From the NCBI GenBank assembly GCA_046481785.1, contig JAWOJF010000040.1:1-57643 (forward strand): 57,643 bases of DNA, written 5' to 3'. This DNA comes from JAWOJF01 sp046481785 (GTDB taxonomy: Bacteria > Bacteroidota > Ignavibacteria > Ignavibacteriales > Ignavibacteriaceae). Made by a program: the position numbers and the translations under genes. Below, one piece after another: positions 32,625 to 41,240 of this stretch. The notes beneath the pieces were generated by a model, which was not told the DNA's origin, did not search any database, and was given only the letters and a program-made list of their open reading frames with translations. Every line of letters starts with the position of its first letter. The first letter of the stretch is position 1.

Positions 32625-33063
32625 AAAATTATTTTTAATGTTAAAAGGTCAGGCAGAAAACCTCAGGGTATTTCTGGAGATTATAAAATTACAGCAGGAA
32701 TCACTGGTTAACAATAATAGTGAAAATCTGGATGTATCCGTTAGCAATGAAGAACAGCTTTTTCTTGAGATAAACCAGCTTCAAAAAAGCATAATAAAAG
32801 AAATTAAACGGATTGATGCAGATGAGCAACTGGAATTAAGAGAATACAAGCTTTCTGAGCTGGTTAGAGTTTTTGCCAGAACCAGCGAACCGGACTTAAA
32901 GAAGATAATTGCAGTCAGAAAGAAGATAACTGAGTACATTAAAGAAATCAGCAGGCTAAATTTTCAAAACAGTTATCTTATAGATCACTCAAGACAGCTC
33001 ATAAGAGAAGTGATTACCAGGGCTGCAAAAGATAAAAACGTAATTTTTGACAGGCGGGTATAA
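32614..33063 (+). CDS. flgN: Flagellar export chaperone FlgN-like
   Basis: A 149-residue, all-helical, charged protein directly upstream of flgK and flgL, the substrates FlgN escorts to the export gate. Landmarks are weak (LKGQAENLRVFLEIIKLQQESLVNN, then EEQLFLEINQLQKSIIKEIKRI), typical of this fast-evolving family. Its start lies inside flgJ and its stop shares a base with the flgK ATG. The call rests on position, length and helical pattern. Confidence 0.78.
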   Translation: MKHEKLFLMLKGQAENLRVFLEIIKLQQESLVNNNSENLDVSVSNEEQLFLEINQLQKSIIKEIKRIDADEQLELREYKLSELVRVFARTSEPDLKKIIAVRKKITEYIKEISRLNFQNSYLIDHSRQLIREVITRAAKDKNVIFDRRV

Positions 33064-34418
33064 TGGGTATAAGCAGGATTTTTGATTTATCAAGAAGGAG
33101 TATGGCTACATATCAGCGTGCTCTTGATATTACTGCACATAATATTGCCAATGCCTCTAATCCTGAATATTCAAGACAACAGGTGGTATTCTCTACAGAA
33201 AATCCGGAAATAACCGGCGGATTTGTTTGGGGTGCAGGTATAAAGCTTGATAGTATACAAAGGGTTAGAAATAGTCTTACTGATGCTCAGATAAGAACAA
33301 ACTATCAGGGTTATCATGATAATAAGCAAAGAACTGATCTTCTAGGCCAGGTTGAGCAGTTATTTACTGAACCTTCTGAACTTGGTTTGTCTAACCTAAT
33401 GAGTAATTTTTTCAATTCCTGGGATCAGCTTGCTGTTACACCTAACTCTATTCCTCTCAGGTCAAATGTTGTAAATGCCGCTGAACAGGTTGCTATAAAG
33501 GTAAGATCTGTTGTTGAGGGATTGGATATTATCCGCAGTGATATTCTTAAAGATGCTAAATCTAAAGTGGATTCTGTTAATAATTATATTAGGCAGGTAC
33601 AATCACTTAATAAACAGATTTTTGAATCAGAAAAAATTGGAAATAGTGCCGGTGATCTTTTGGACAGAAGAGACACTATTCTTGATGAATTAAGCAAACT
33701 TGTAAATCTTACTATCTCTTATGATAAGGATAATACTGCTTCAGTAAGTATAGGTGGAGTATTTGCAGCCGACAGGTCAAATTTTGTTGAGTTTACGCTG
33801 GAAGAAAATGGTGGAAAACTTTCAATTGAGTCAGTAGGCGGAGCCAAAGTAAACATTAGCGGCGGTGAGATGTTTGCACTGACTGAAACCTATTCTAAAT
33901 ACATTCCGGAATACCGGAATAAAGTTGATTCAATAATTAGTAGTATGGTTGAGGCTGTTAATGCCGAGCATACCAAAGGGTATTCTATTCACTCTCCGGC
34001 TTTAACCGGGATAAAGTTTTTTGAAGATTATGAAAGCGGCAATCTCAAGGTTTCACAGGATATTATAGATGATCCTAAACTAATTGCTGTCTCTGCTGAT
34101 GGAACAAACGGCAACGGCGGAATTGCTTTAAATATTGGTGCATTAATAAGTAAGCAAATACTTAACGGTACTTCCTTAAGTGATAATTATTCAAGTCTTA
34201 TAAGTAAGATTGGTAATGATGTACTTAAGGCAACACAGATTATGGAATCATCTCAACTTGTTGTTCAGCAGCTTGAAAATCAAAAATCATCTTACTCCGG
34301 TGTTTCTATTGACGAAGAAATGGCTAATGTAATCAAATTTCAAAAATCTTATGAAGCTTCTGCAAAACTTATAAAAGTTGCAGATGAAATGCTTGAAACC
34401 TTATTACAAATGGTATAA
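33063..34418 (+). CDS. flgK: Hook-filament junction protein FlgK
   Basis: FlgK is the first junction zone protein between hook and filament. N-terminus RSMATYQRALDITAHNIANASNPEYSRQ (landmark HNIANASNPEYSRQ), middle DLLDRRDTILDELSKL, and C-terminus SGVSIDEEMANVIKFQKSYEASAKLI are diagnostic. Length 451 is within range though shorter than enterobacterial 547, so a variable domain is smaller. Followed two bases later by flgL. Confidence 0.95.
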   Translation: MGISRIFDLSRRSMATYQRALDITAHNIANASNPEYSRQQVVFSTENPEITGGFVWGAGIKLDSIQRVRNSLTDAQIRTNYQGYHDNKQRTDLLGQVEQLFTEPSELGLSNLMSNFFNSWDQLAVTPNSIPLRSNVVNAAEQVAIKVRSVVEGLDIIRSDILKDAKSKVDSVNNYIRQVQSLNKQIFESEKIGNSAGDLLDRRDTILDELSKLVNLTISYDKDNTASVSIGGVFAADRSNFVEFTLEENGGKLSIESVGGAKVNISGGEMFALTETYSKYIPEYRNKVDSIISSMVEAVNAEHTKGYSIHSPALTGIKFFEDYESGNLKVSQDIIDDPKLIAVSADGTNGNGGIALNIGALISKQILNGTSLSDNYSSLISKIGNDVLKATQIMESSQLVVQQLENQKSSYSGVSIDEEMANVIKFQKSYEASAKLIKVADEMLETLLQMV

Positions 34419-34420
34419 AA

Positions 34421-35677
34421 ATGAGAATATCAGATATTTTAATGAATAATAGTTTTATAAATAATATTTCTAAAACTAAAGAAAGAATAAACAAACTGAG
34501 CATTCAGATTGCCACTTCAACAAGGGTTCATAAGCCCTCTGATTCCCCGGTTTCAGCGGCTAAAATTCTTAGACTGGGTACTACGATGAGCCAGAATGAT
34601 AATTATGCAAAAAATGTAGCAAACGGCCAGGCTATTGTTAATGAAACAACTTTTGCTCTAGAAGCAATGCAAACTGAAATTTCTGGTATTTTAACCAAAA
34701 TGACAGAACTGAATAACGCTGCAAACGAAACGAATTATAAAATATATGCCGAACAGATTGATCTTGCATTAAAGTCTATACTTGATGCTGCAAATTCACA
34801 GTCTGATGGAAAATATATTTTTGGCGGTACAGATCATTCTGTAATGCCGTATGGATATACCTCCGGCCAGGGAAGTATTGAGACCAAAGCAGGTGACGTT
34901 TCAGGCAAGCAGTATGTTAAAATGTCCTCTAATATTCTTCAAAAAATTAATATGACAGGTACTGAAATATTTGGCACAGTGTTAACAGGATCGGGGAACC
35001 TGGATAGTTCGGCAGCTATTGGCAGTGTTTATACAGTTAACAATACTGTTTATAATTCTTCTAAAGAAGAGTATAATCTTACATTGAATTATACTAAAAC
35101 TGCTGCTAATACTTATTCTTTAACTTATGATGTACTGGACAGTACAAGCACTTCCATTTATGCTTCTGCACCGGCGGCAGTTGAAGTTACTTTTGATCCG
35201 GCTACCGGTGAGTTTACTGCATTAAATGGCAGAGATACTTCTTTTTTAAAGATACAGGATTCTGCTCATCATCTGGATTTTAGCATTGATATGAACTTTG
35301 TTAATGAAACAAGTGCGGCAAGTTCAATTTCTTTTACCTCGAACCAAAAGACAGATATTTTTAATACTCTTTTAAGAGTCCGTAATGATTTGAATAATGG
35401 TATTAAACCATCCGATGAAGATGAGCAAATGATTAAGAACTTTAATAATTCTATCCTGGATAAAATTTCTGAAGCGGGAAATATTACAAACCAACTGGCG
35501 GCCACAGAAGAATTGTTAATTAACCAAAAATCAGTACTTCAGGGTTTAATGGCTAATGAACAGGAAGTTGATGTAGCTAAAGCAATTATGGAATTACAGA
35601 ACCAGGACTATATGCTTCAGTTGGCATATCAGGTTTCCGCAAAAATTCTTCCTAAGTCACTACTTGATTACATATGA
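34421..35677 (+). CDS. flgL: Hook-filament junction protein FlgL
   Basis: FlgL is the second junction protein, flagellin-like at both ends. N-terminus INKLSIQIATSTRVHKPSDSPVSAAKILRL, with the flagellin-family PSD motif, then ANGQAIVNETTFALEAM; C-terminus VAKAIMELQNQDYMLQLAYQVSAKILPKSLLDYI. Length 418. It overlaps motA by four bases. The window contains no flagellin or filament-cap gene, so this is the most distal structural gene present. Confidence 0.92.
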   Translation: MRISDILMNNSFINNISKTKERINKLSIQIATSTRVHKPSDSPVSAAKILRLGTTMSQNDNYAKNVANGQAIVNETTFALEAMQTEISGILTKMTELNNAANETNYKIYAEQIDLALKSILDAANSQSDGKYIFGGTDHSVMPYGYTSGQGSIETKAGDVSGKQYVKMSSNILQKINMTGTEIFGTVLTGSGNLDSSAAIGSVYTVNNTVYNSSKEEYNLTLNYTKTAANTYSLTYDVLDSTSTSIYASAPAAVEVTFDPATGEFTALNGRDTSFLKIQDSAHHLDFSIDMNFVNETSAASSISFTSNQKTDIFNTLLRVRNDLNNGIKPSDEDEQMIKNFNNSILDKISEAGNITNQLAATEELLINQKSVLQGLMANEQEVDVAKAIMELQNQDYMLQLAYQVSAKILPKSLLDYI

Positions 35678-36453
35678 AAAAGGTACCGGGTTCTTTACTA
35701 GGATTATTTTTAGGCATCTTTGCTATTTTTGGAGCTTTTGTTCTTGAGGGAGGTACTTTTAAGGCTTTGTTCCTTGTTCCCCCTCTTATTATTGTTTTTG
35801 GAGGTACTTTTGCTGCCGTAATAATTGGATTCGGCCTGGAAAAGTTTGTGCAGATTTTCTATTTAATGCGAATGGCATATTTCCCTCCCATGTATAACTT
35901 AACAGACCTGATAAATAATTTTGTAGATTTTTCGATAATAACACGTAGACAAGGTTTTTTAGCATTGGAGAAAGAACTTTACAGACTTGATTATCTTTAT
36001 CCAAGAAAGTTGATAGGTTATGTTCTAGACGGTACAGATGCTGAGAACCTGCAAACAATAGCAGTGATGGAAATAAAGGCTATGCAGGAACGACACTATA
36101 CTAATATAAGCATGTTTGCTAAAATGGGCGGATATGCACCAACAATGGGTATAATTGGAACGGTAATGGGGCTTATTATGACTCTGGCAAATGCCGGAAG
36201 TGATCCAAACTCTTTAATTCATAATATAGCCACAGCATTTATTGCTACCTTATGGGGTGTTTTCAGCGCAAATATTATTTGGTTTCCTATAGGAGATAAA
36301 CTTAAAAAATGTCATCAGGAAGAGAAAAAAATGATGGAGCTTTCTTTGGAAGGGATACTGGCCTTGCAGAGTGGGGAGATACCATCGGTGTTAAAAGCAA
36401 GATTAGTAAGCCATCTCCCCCAAAAAGAACAGCTAAGAATTCTCGCTTCCTAG
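35674..36453 (+). CDS. motA: Stator protein MotA, first copy
   Basis: MotA-type ion-channel subunit of the flagellar stator. Four membrane helices (~6-25, 31-52, 155-176, 190-210); the cytoplasmic loop has the RRQGFLALE element with the Arg and Glu that contact FliG, and GGYAPTMGIIGT carries the conserved channel proline. The C-tail (EGILALQSGEIPSVLKARLVSHLP) matches family members, so the full ORF to 36453 is real even though its last 145 bases are shared with motB in another frame. Confidence 0.93.
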   Translation: MKKVPGSLLGLFLGIFAIFGAFVLEGGTFKALFLVPPLIIVFGGTFAAVIIGFGLEKFVQIFYLMRMAYFPPMYNLTDLINNFVDFSIITRRQGFLALEKELYRLDYLYPRKLIGYVLDGTDAENLQTIAVMEIKAMQERHYTNISMFAKMGGYAPTMGIIGTVMGLIMTLANAGSDPNSLIHNIATAFIATLWGVFSANIIWFPIGDKLKKCHQEEKKMMELSLEGILALQSGEIPSVLKARLVSHLPQKEQLRILAS

Positions 36454-37124
36454 ATCTTGATGAAGACCAGCATTCTGATGATAGTGAGAAGGACAGGTAT
36501 TTAATTACTTATGCCGACCTGATCACTCTCTTGCTTGGGTTGTTTATAATTCTTTATACTATTTCTAACATAGATTCAAAAAAATATCAGGCAATACTTA
36601 GCGCTTTCGGAAACACTTTTGGTAATGATAGAGAAATAGTAAATTTGAGTTCTAAAACAGGGGCTGCCGGGGTAATCCAGGTTCCCGGGCTGAAGGATAA
36701 ATTATCTGACCTTGTTGAAAGCCATGGATACGATAATTTTATTAAGCTTGAAGAAAATGAAAGAGGAATTGTTATCCATATTCTTGATCAGATCCTTTTT
36801 ACTTCAGGCAGTGCAAGGCTTGAACAGAAGTCTTTTGAAATTTTGAGTAAACTTGCCGCTATTATTAAGGAAGTTCCCAATGATATAAGGATTGAAGGGC
36901 ATACCGATAATATTCCTATTCATTCATCAGAATTTCCTTCAAACTGGCATCTATCTGTGGCAAGAGCTTTAAATACAGCATACTATTTTATTGATGTAGA
37001 AATGCTTTCGCAGGATAAGCTTTCTGTTGTAGGTTATTCAGAATATAAACCTATTGCTTCAAATGAAACTGTTGAAGACAGGGCAAAAAACAGAAGAGTT
37101 GACATTATAATAATTAAAAAGTAG
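36309..37124 (+). CDS. motB: Stator protein MotB, first copy
   Basis: MotB-type stator subunit that anchors to peptidoglycan. One membrane helix after ~68 cytoplasmic residues, with the ion-binding Asp at residue 70 in TYADLITLLLG; an OmpA-like domain (IRIEGHTDNIPI, then DRAKNRRVDIIII) closes the protein. The gene overlaps motA by 145 bases in a different frame. I keep the early ATG because no ATG, GTG, TTG or CTG start lies between it and the membrane helix, and AGGAG lies 12 bases upstream. The N-tail is longer than the usual ~25 residues. Confidence 0.88.
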   Translation: MSSGREKNDGAFFGRDTGLAEWGDTIGVKSKISKPSPPKRTAKNSRFLDLDEDQHSDDSEKDRYLITYADLITLLLGLFIILYTISNIDSKKYQAILSAFGNTFGNDREIVNLSSKTGAAGVIQVPGLKDKLSDLVESHGYDNFIKLEENERGIVIHILDQILFTSGSARLEQKSFEILSKLAAIIKEVPNDIRIEGHTDNIPIHSSEFPSNWHLSVARALNTAYYFIDVEMLSQDKLSVVGYSEYKPIASNETVEDRAKNRRVDIIIIKK

Positions 37125-37129
37125 AGAAA

Positions 37130-37510
37130 ATGAAAATAGTAACCTTTCAATTTGGTGAGATAGAGTTTAGTCCGGACAAAGTTATTAACTTCTCCTCCGG
37201 TATATTAGGTTTTGAAAACCTCAGGAGTTTTCTATTGATTAAAACTGAGGATGATCTTTTTTATTGGCTTAATTCTGTTGATAAGCCTGACATTGCATTC
37301 CCAATGATTGGTACAAGGGTAATAGATGAAAAATATCCTTGCGAGGAAGAGCATGAAGCTTTTGCAATTGTTACCCTTAACAGCGATCCCTTAAAAGTTA
37401 CTGCTAATCTTAAAGCCCCGGTATATATTAATCAGGAGAAGAAATCAGGTTTCCAGAGAGTTATAGACACTGATAATTATCCCGTTAACTTTAATCTTTT
37501 TATAGAATAG
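37130..37510 (+). CDS. fliW: Flagellar assembly factor FliW
   Basis: FliW binds CsrA (and flagellin) so that flagellin level controls CsrA repression of its own mRNA in bacteria where this has been studied. The 126 residues fit: FGEIEFSPDKVINFSSGILGFENLRSFLLI at the start and an ending LKAPVYINQEKKSGFQRVI, both typical. It directly precedes csrA, the usual pair. Confidence 0.94.
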   Translation: MKIVTFQFGEIEFSPDKVINFSSGILGFENLRSFLLIKTEDDLFYWLNSVDKPDIAFPMIGTRVIDEKYPCEEEHEAFAIVTLNSDPLKVTANLKAPVYINQEKKSGFQRVIDTDNYPVNFNLFIE

Positions 37511-37523
37511 GCGGGTAAAATTA

Positions 37524-37778
37524 ATGTTGATATTAACAAGAAGAGCAAACGAAGAAATTAAAATAAGCCCTGATATTACTATCAGGATTTTGTCTTCTTC
37601 AGACAGCCAGGTAAAAATAGGTATTGATGCCCCGCCTGATGTTCAGATATTGCGGGGTGAAATATTTGATAAAATAGTGCAGAGTACTGTTGATGCCTCA
37701 GCACAAAGTAAAATAAAAGTAAATGATGTGTCGGCCTTAAAGCTTAATAAAATTGGCGGTTCAGATGGTAAACAGTGA
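37524..37778 (+). CDS. csrA: Carbon storage regulator CsrA
   Basis: CsrA is a dimeric RNA-binding protein that blocks translation by binding GGA in hairpin loops near ribosome sites. The opening MLILTRRANEEIKISPDITIRILS and VKIGIDAPPDVQILRGEIFD are characteristic. It has a 30-residue tail beyond the core (total 84), within the range of the FliW-associated type. Its last bases overlap the next gene. Confidence 0.95.
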   Translation: MLILTRRANEEIKISPDITIRILSSSDSQVKIGIDAPPDVQILRGEIFDKIVQSTVDASAQSKIKVNDVSALKLNKIGGSDGKQ

Positions 37779-38493
37779 AAAATTGAAAATACTGGTTGTG
37801 GATGATTCGGATATAATCCGTTATTCTTTAAAGAATTTTTTTGAGGATTATAACCTTGATGTAATTACTTGTTTAAACGGTCTTGAAGGAATTCAAAAGG
37901 CTATTGAACATAAGCCGCGCTTAATATTTCTTGATATAATGATGCCTAATTTTGACGGTATTAAAATGCTGCAGGTTATAAAACTTCTTGATGACCTGAA
38001 AGCTATACCGGTTATAGTTATAAGCGCCAACACTGATAAAAAGAATGTTATGGCAGTTCTTGAAGCAGGAGCCGACAGGGTAATAACAAAACCTCTTCAG
38101 AAAGAAGTAATTATTAGTTACATAAGAGAGATTTTGGGAAATGATTTTCTGATTAGTGCTAAAGAAAGAAAACCTTCTTTATCTGATAAAGACAACCAGG
38201 AAATTAAAAGCCAGCTTTTGAAATTTTTTCTGCATGGTTTCGCTATTAAAGAAAAGGCAATAATAGATGCTTTTGAAACAAGGAATGTGAGTCTTTTAAA
38301 GACAGTATTCCATGAGTTAAGAGGAGTAGGCGGAACAATTGGATATCAGCGTATAACTGATATCAGTGCTGATCTTGAGAATAGTCTCAGTTCATTCAAC
38401 ATCAACTGGTTCAATCTTAAAACCAAGTGCGATGAGCTGTTTAAACTGGTTAAAGAAATTAAAGATAGTAATAAAAACCTGGTAGGGGAATAA
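37765..38493 (+). CDS. Response regulator with C-terminal HPt domain
   Basis: Receiver domain (about 7-127) with phospho-acceptor Asp at residue 57 (LIFLDIMMP), the acidic VVDDSD pair and the conserved Lys (VITKPLQ). It is followed at ~140-240 by an HPt domain, with the phosphotransfer His at residue 183 (FHELRGVGGTIGY). A receiver joined to HPt can pass phosphate between a kinase/receiver and another receiver. I prefer the ATG at 37765 to the in-frame TTG at 37753. It overlaps csrA by 14 bases. Confidence 0.85.
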   Translation: MVNSEKLKILVVDDSDIIRYSLKNFFEDYNLDVITCLNGLEGIQKAIEHKPRLIFLDIMMPNFDGIKMLQVIKLLDDLKAIPVIVISANTDKKNVMAVLEAGADRVITKPLQKEVIISYIREILGNDFLISAKERKPSLSDKDNQEIKSQLLKFFLHGFAIKEKAIIDAFETRNVSLLKTVFHELRGVGGTIGYQRITDISADLENSLSSFNINWFNLKTKCDELFKLVKEIKDSNKNLVGE

Positions 38494-39347
38494 TGCTGGT
38501 TATAGTAGGTTTTATTGTAGTAATTGTTTCTATTCTTGGCGGGTTTATGATTGCCGGGGGCAACCCTATTCTTTTACTGCAATTTGCAGAATTTATCGTA
38601 ATTGGAGGCTCTGCTATAGGCAGTGTTTTAATTGCAGCACCAATGAAACTGATAAAGAAAATTATGAGCGAGTTACCTAAAACCATCAAACAGGAACATT
38701 ACTCTAAAGAAGATTTTTTAGTATTGCTTAAATCATATAACGATCTTTTCTTAGTTGCACAAAGGGATGGCTTGCTTGCAATTGAAAGGCATATTGAAAA
38801 ACCGGAAGAAAGCGAGATACTTTCAAGAAGTAAGAAATTTATTACCAATGAAACAACAAGAAGCTTTTTTTGCGATAGTATGAAAGTTATGCTTTCCGGA
38901 GGAATCCCGCCCCATGAACTGGAGAGTTTGATGGAGGCAGAAATTGAAACCTTTGATATGGAATCCAAACCTGTTGCAGGGCAAATATCTAAAATGGGGG
39001 ATTCTCTTCCCGGCCTTGGAATAGTTGCTGCGGTACTTGGTATAATTGTAACAATGAGTTCCATTGATGATGGAGCTGCTGCCGTTGGTAAACATGTGGC
39101 AGCCGCACTTGTTGGAACCTTCCTTGGTGTACTTATGGCTTATGGGTTTGTAAATCCCCTAGCAGCTAATATTGAACATAATGTTGAAGCAAGGGTAAGG
39201 CTTCTTGAAACCATTAAAACCTGCATAACTGCTTATGCTAAAGGTAACCCTCCAATTGTTGCCGTAGAAATTGCGCGCAGAACAATTTTTTCAGATGAAA
39301 GACCTACTTTTGCTGAACTTGAAGGATTTATAAGGGCAAAAAGCTAA
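38493..39347 (+). CDS. motA: Stator protein MotA, second copy
   Basis: A second MotA family protein (284 residues), clearly different from the first: N-terminal MLVIVGFIVVIVSILGGFMIAGG, cytoplasmic loop AQRDGLLAIERHIEKPEES, and channel block GLGIVAAVLGIIVTMS. This subtype resembles enterobacterial/proteobacterial MotA and its partner MotB. It shares a base with the upstream response regulator and the start of its own motB, so all three are coupled. Confidence 0.93.
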   Translation: MLVIVGFIVVIVSILGGFMIAGGNPILLLQFAEFIVIGGSAIGSVLIAAPMKLIKKIMSELPKTIKQEHYSKEDFLVLLKSYNDLFLVAQRDGLLAIERHIEKPEESEILSRSKKFITNETTRSFFCDSMKVMLSGGIPPHELESLMEAEIETFDMESKPVAGQISKMGDSLPGLGIVAAVLGIIVTMSSIDDGAAAVGKHVAAALVGTFLGVLMAYGFVNPLAANIEHNVEARVRLLETIKTCITAYAKGNPPIVAVEIARRTIFSDERPTFAELEGFIRAKS

Positions 39348-40144
39348 TGATGGATGAAGAACGCCCACCAATAATTATAAAAAAGAAAAAAGGCGATCAT
39401 GGGCACCATGGCGGTGCGTGGAAAGTTGCTTATGCCGACTTTGTTACTGCTATGATGGCTTTGTTTATTGTTTTGTGGGTTTTAGGGCAAAGCGAAGAAG
39501 TTAAACAAGCAGTTTCAGGCTATTTTGAGGATCCTGTTGGATTCTCATCAAAAAATATGAATATGTTTGATGGAAAATCAAATGAAATGATTAATTTAGA
39601 TATAGAAGAAATTGTGAAAAGGGAAAAGGAACGTATTGAACATGAGAAAAAGCTGGAGGCAGAAAAAGAAAAACTAAAACAGATGGGAAAAGAAATTGTT
39701 CAGGAGCTGGCGCAAAATCCCGATTTTACTGGCTTGATTGATCAGGTAAAAATTGAGATTATTGATGAGGGGTTAAGAATTGAACTTATGGAAGGTGCTG
39801 ATGATATCTTTTTTGAAGTTGGAACTGCATTATTAAAGCAGAAGGCCGGACTTCTAATTCAAAAAATTGGCAATAGTTTATCAAAGCTGCCAAATAAAAT
39901 TGTAGTTGAAGGGCATACTGATTCACGCCCTTACCAGGGAAACGGGTTAGGTTACACTAATTTTGAGTTAAGTGCCGACAGAGCCAATGCTGCAAGAAAA
40001 GAATTGGCCGGAAGCAAATTAACGGAAGTACAAATGGCTGAGATACGTGGTTATGCCGACAGGAGATTGAGGGATAAACAAGATCCTTATAGTTTGGTTA
40101 ATAGAAGGATAAGTATTATTGTTAAATTTTTAACTAAAAGATGA
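39347..40144 (+). CDS. motB: Stator protein MotB, second copy
   Basis: Second MotB (265 residues): basic N-tail of ~20 residues, membrane helix with the ion-binding Asp at residue 31 in AYADFVTAMMALFIVLW, a charged coiled-coil plug/linker (RIEHEKKLEAEKEKLKQM) and an OmpA-like domain (KIVVEGHTDSRPYQGN, then DKQDPYSLVNRRISIIV). The YADFVTAMMA subtype matches H+-type MotB by eye, but ion choice cannot be decided from sequence alone. Confidence 0.93.
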   Translation: MMDEERPPIIIKKKKGDHGHHGGAWKVAYADFVTAMMALFIVLWVLGQSEEVKQAVSGYFEDPVGFSSKNMNMFDGKSNEMINLDIEEIVKREKERIEHEKKLEAEKEKLKQMGKEIVQELAQNPDFTGLIDQVKIEIIDEGLRIELMEGADDIFFEVGTALLKQKAGLLIQKIGNSLSKLPNKIVVEGHTDSRPYQGNGLGYTNFELSADRANAARKELAGSKLTEVQMAEIRGYADRRLRDKQDPYSLVNRRISIIVKFLTKR

Positions 40145-40542
40145 AAAAGAAAATTATTGTAGTTGAAGACGACCCGTTTTCACAAAATTTTTATAGTATA
40201 ATTCTAAATAAATCAGGGTTTGAACCTATAATTCTTGAAAATGCCGATGAAGTAATTAACAGGATAAATACAGATAATATCTCTATTATTATAATGGATA
40301 TTAATCTGAAAAATACTTATTTCCAGGGAAAAAAAATTGACGGGTCAATACTTTCTAAAATGATTAAGGCTGATGATAAATTAAGTATTCCCATTCTTAT
40401 TATTACTGCTTTTTCTCCTTCAATTAAAGGGAATACTTTTTTTGAGGAGAGTTTGGCAGATGATTTTATAATTAAACCAATTATTGATTATAATACTTTG
40501 CTGCAAAAAATAAATGAGTTAATAAATAAATATGGAAAATGA
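40141..40542 (+). CDS. Single-domain response regulator
   Basis: A 133-residue receiver with acidic EDD at 8-10, phospho-acceptor Asp at residue 53 (IIIMDINL) and FIIKPI carrying the conserved Lys. No output domain. It has an extra loop after the Asp (NLKNTYFQGKKIDG) compared with CheY. It overlaps both neighbours, so it is a coupled member of this signalling block, perhaps an intermediate receiver or a motor-binding CheY-like protein. Confidence 0.85.
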   Translation: MKKKIIVVEDDPFSQNFYSIILNKSGFEPIILENADEVINRINTDNISIIIMDINLKNTYFQGKKIDGSILSKMIKADDKLSIPILIITAFSPSIKGNTFFEESLADDFIIKPIIDYNTLLQKINELINKYGK

Positions 40543-41188
40543 TAAAGTACTTGTTGTAGAAGATGAAAAAGATACACGTTTTATTCTGGAAAAGTTACTT
40601 TCTAAAAATAAGTATGAAGTTCTATGCACTAAAAATGGCTCCGAAGCACTTGAAGCATTAAAGGATTTCTCGCCTAAAGTTATTCTGGCTGACTGGACAA
40701 TGCCGGTTATGGACGGCCTTGAGCTTTGCCGTATTTTAAAAAAAGAAGAAAAGTATAAACTTATTTATTTCATTATACTTACCGCAAGGGCATCTCTTAA
40801 TGACAGGGTAACAGGCCTTGATATTGGTGCCGACGACTTTTTAGTTAAACCAATTGAAAATCAGGAATTACTTGCAAGGATACGCTCCGGTATCAGGGTT
40901 TTTAATCTGCAGAATGAATTAAAGAAAATTGAACACTCTAATGCTGTTATTGAAATGGCATGTACAATAGGGCATAAAGTAAATAATCCGCTTAGCAGCC
41001 TGGTACTTTCCTTAAAAAATATTGAAGAGGAACTGTTGTCAAAAAAGGACACCAGTTTGAACGAAGATTTGGTTATTATTAACCAGTCAATTGACCGGAT
41101 AAAGGCCCTTATTAACGATTTAATCAACCTTAGAGACCCCCGCCTTGTAGAATACATATCTGATATGAAGATGATAAAATTGGATTAA
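40532..41188 (+). CDS. Response regulator with HisKA-like domain but no ATPase
   Basis: Receiver at ~1-120 with phospho-acceptor Asp at residue 54 (VILADWTMPVMDG) and FLVKPIEN. Residues ~130-215 are a HisKA-like helical hairpin with an intact H box, IGHKVNNPLSSLVLSL, His at 148. There is no HATPase domain and the protein ends 70 residues later. It could act as a phosphotransfer protein (Spo0B-like logic) or be phosphorylated in trans by the neighbouring kinase. Confidence 0.8.
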   Translation: MENDKVLVVEDEKDTRFILEKLLSKNKYEVLCTKNGSEALEALKDFSPKVILADWTMPVMDGLELCRILKKEEKYKLIYFIILTARASLNDRVTGLDIGADDFLVKPIENQELLARIRSGIRVFNLQNELKKIEHSNAVIEMACTIGHKVNNPLSSLVLSLKNIEEELLSKKDTSLNEDLVIINQSIDRIKALINDLINLRDPRLVEYISDMKMIKLD

Positions 41189-41194
41189 TCAGAC

Positions 41195-41221
41195 TCAAAA
41201 AGCGTCCTTTTTTTTCGATAA
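41195..41221 (+). promoter_or_regulatory. Weak sigma28-like promoter before the last signalling genes
   Basis: TCAAAAAG, 11 bases, TTCGATAA. The -10 core CGATAA and the spacing fit FliA, the -35 poorly. The following bases (CGATAATAAGAT, 41216-41227) are identical over 12 positions to those at the flgD promoter (10464-10475). A short AAAAAG/CTTTTT stem overlaps the region. Confidence 0.35.
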
Positions 41222-41240
41222 TAAGATAGAAAGGAATGCT

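Noticed and set aside
36402..36453. Programmed -1 frameshift giving a MotA-MotB fusion
   Set aside because: The motB frame is -1 to motA, but no proper X-XXY-YYZ heptamer in the motA frame was found; a separate start at 36309 explains motB better.
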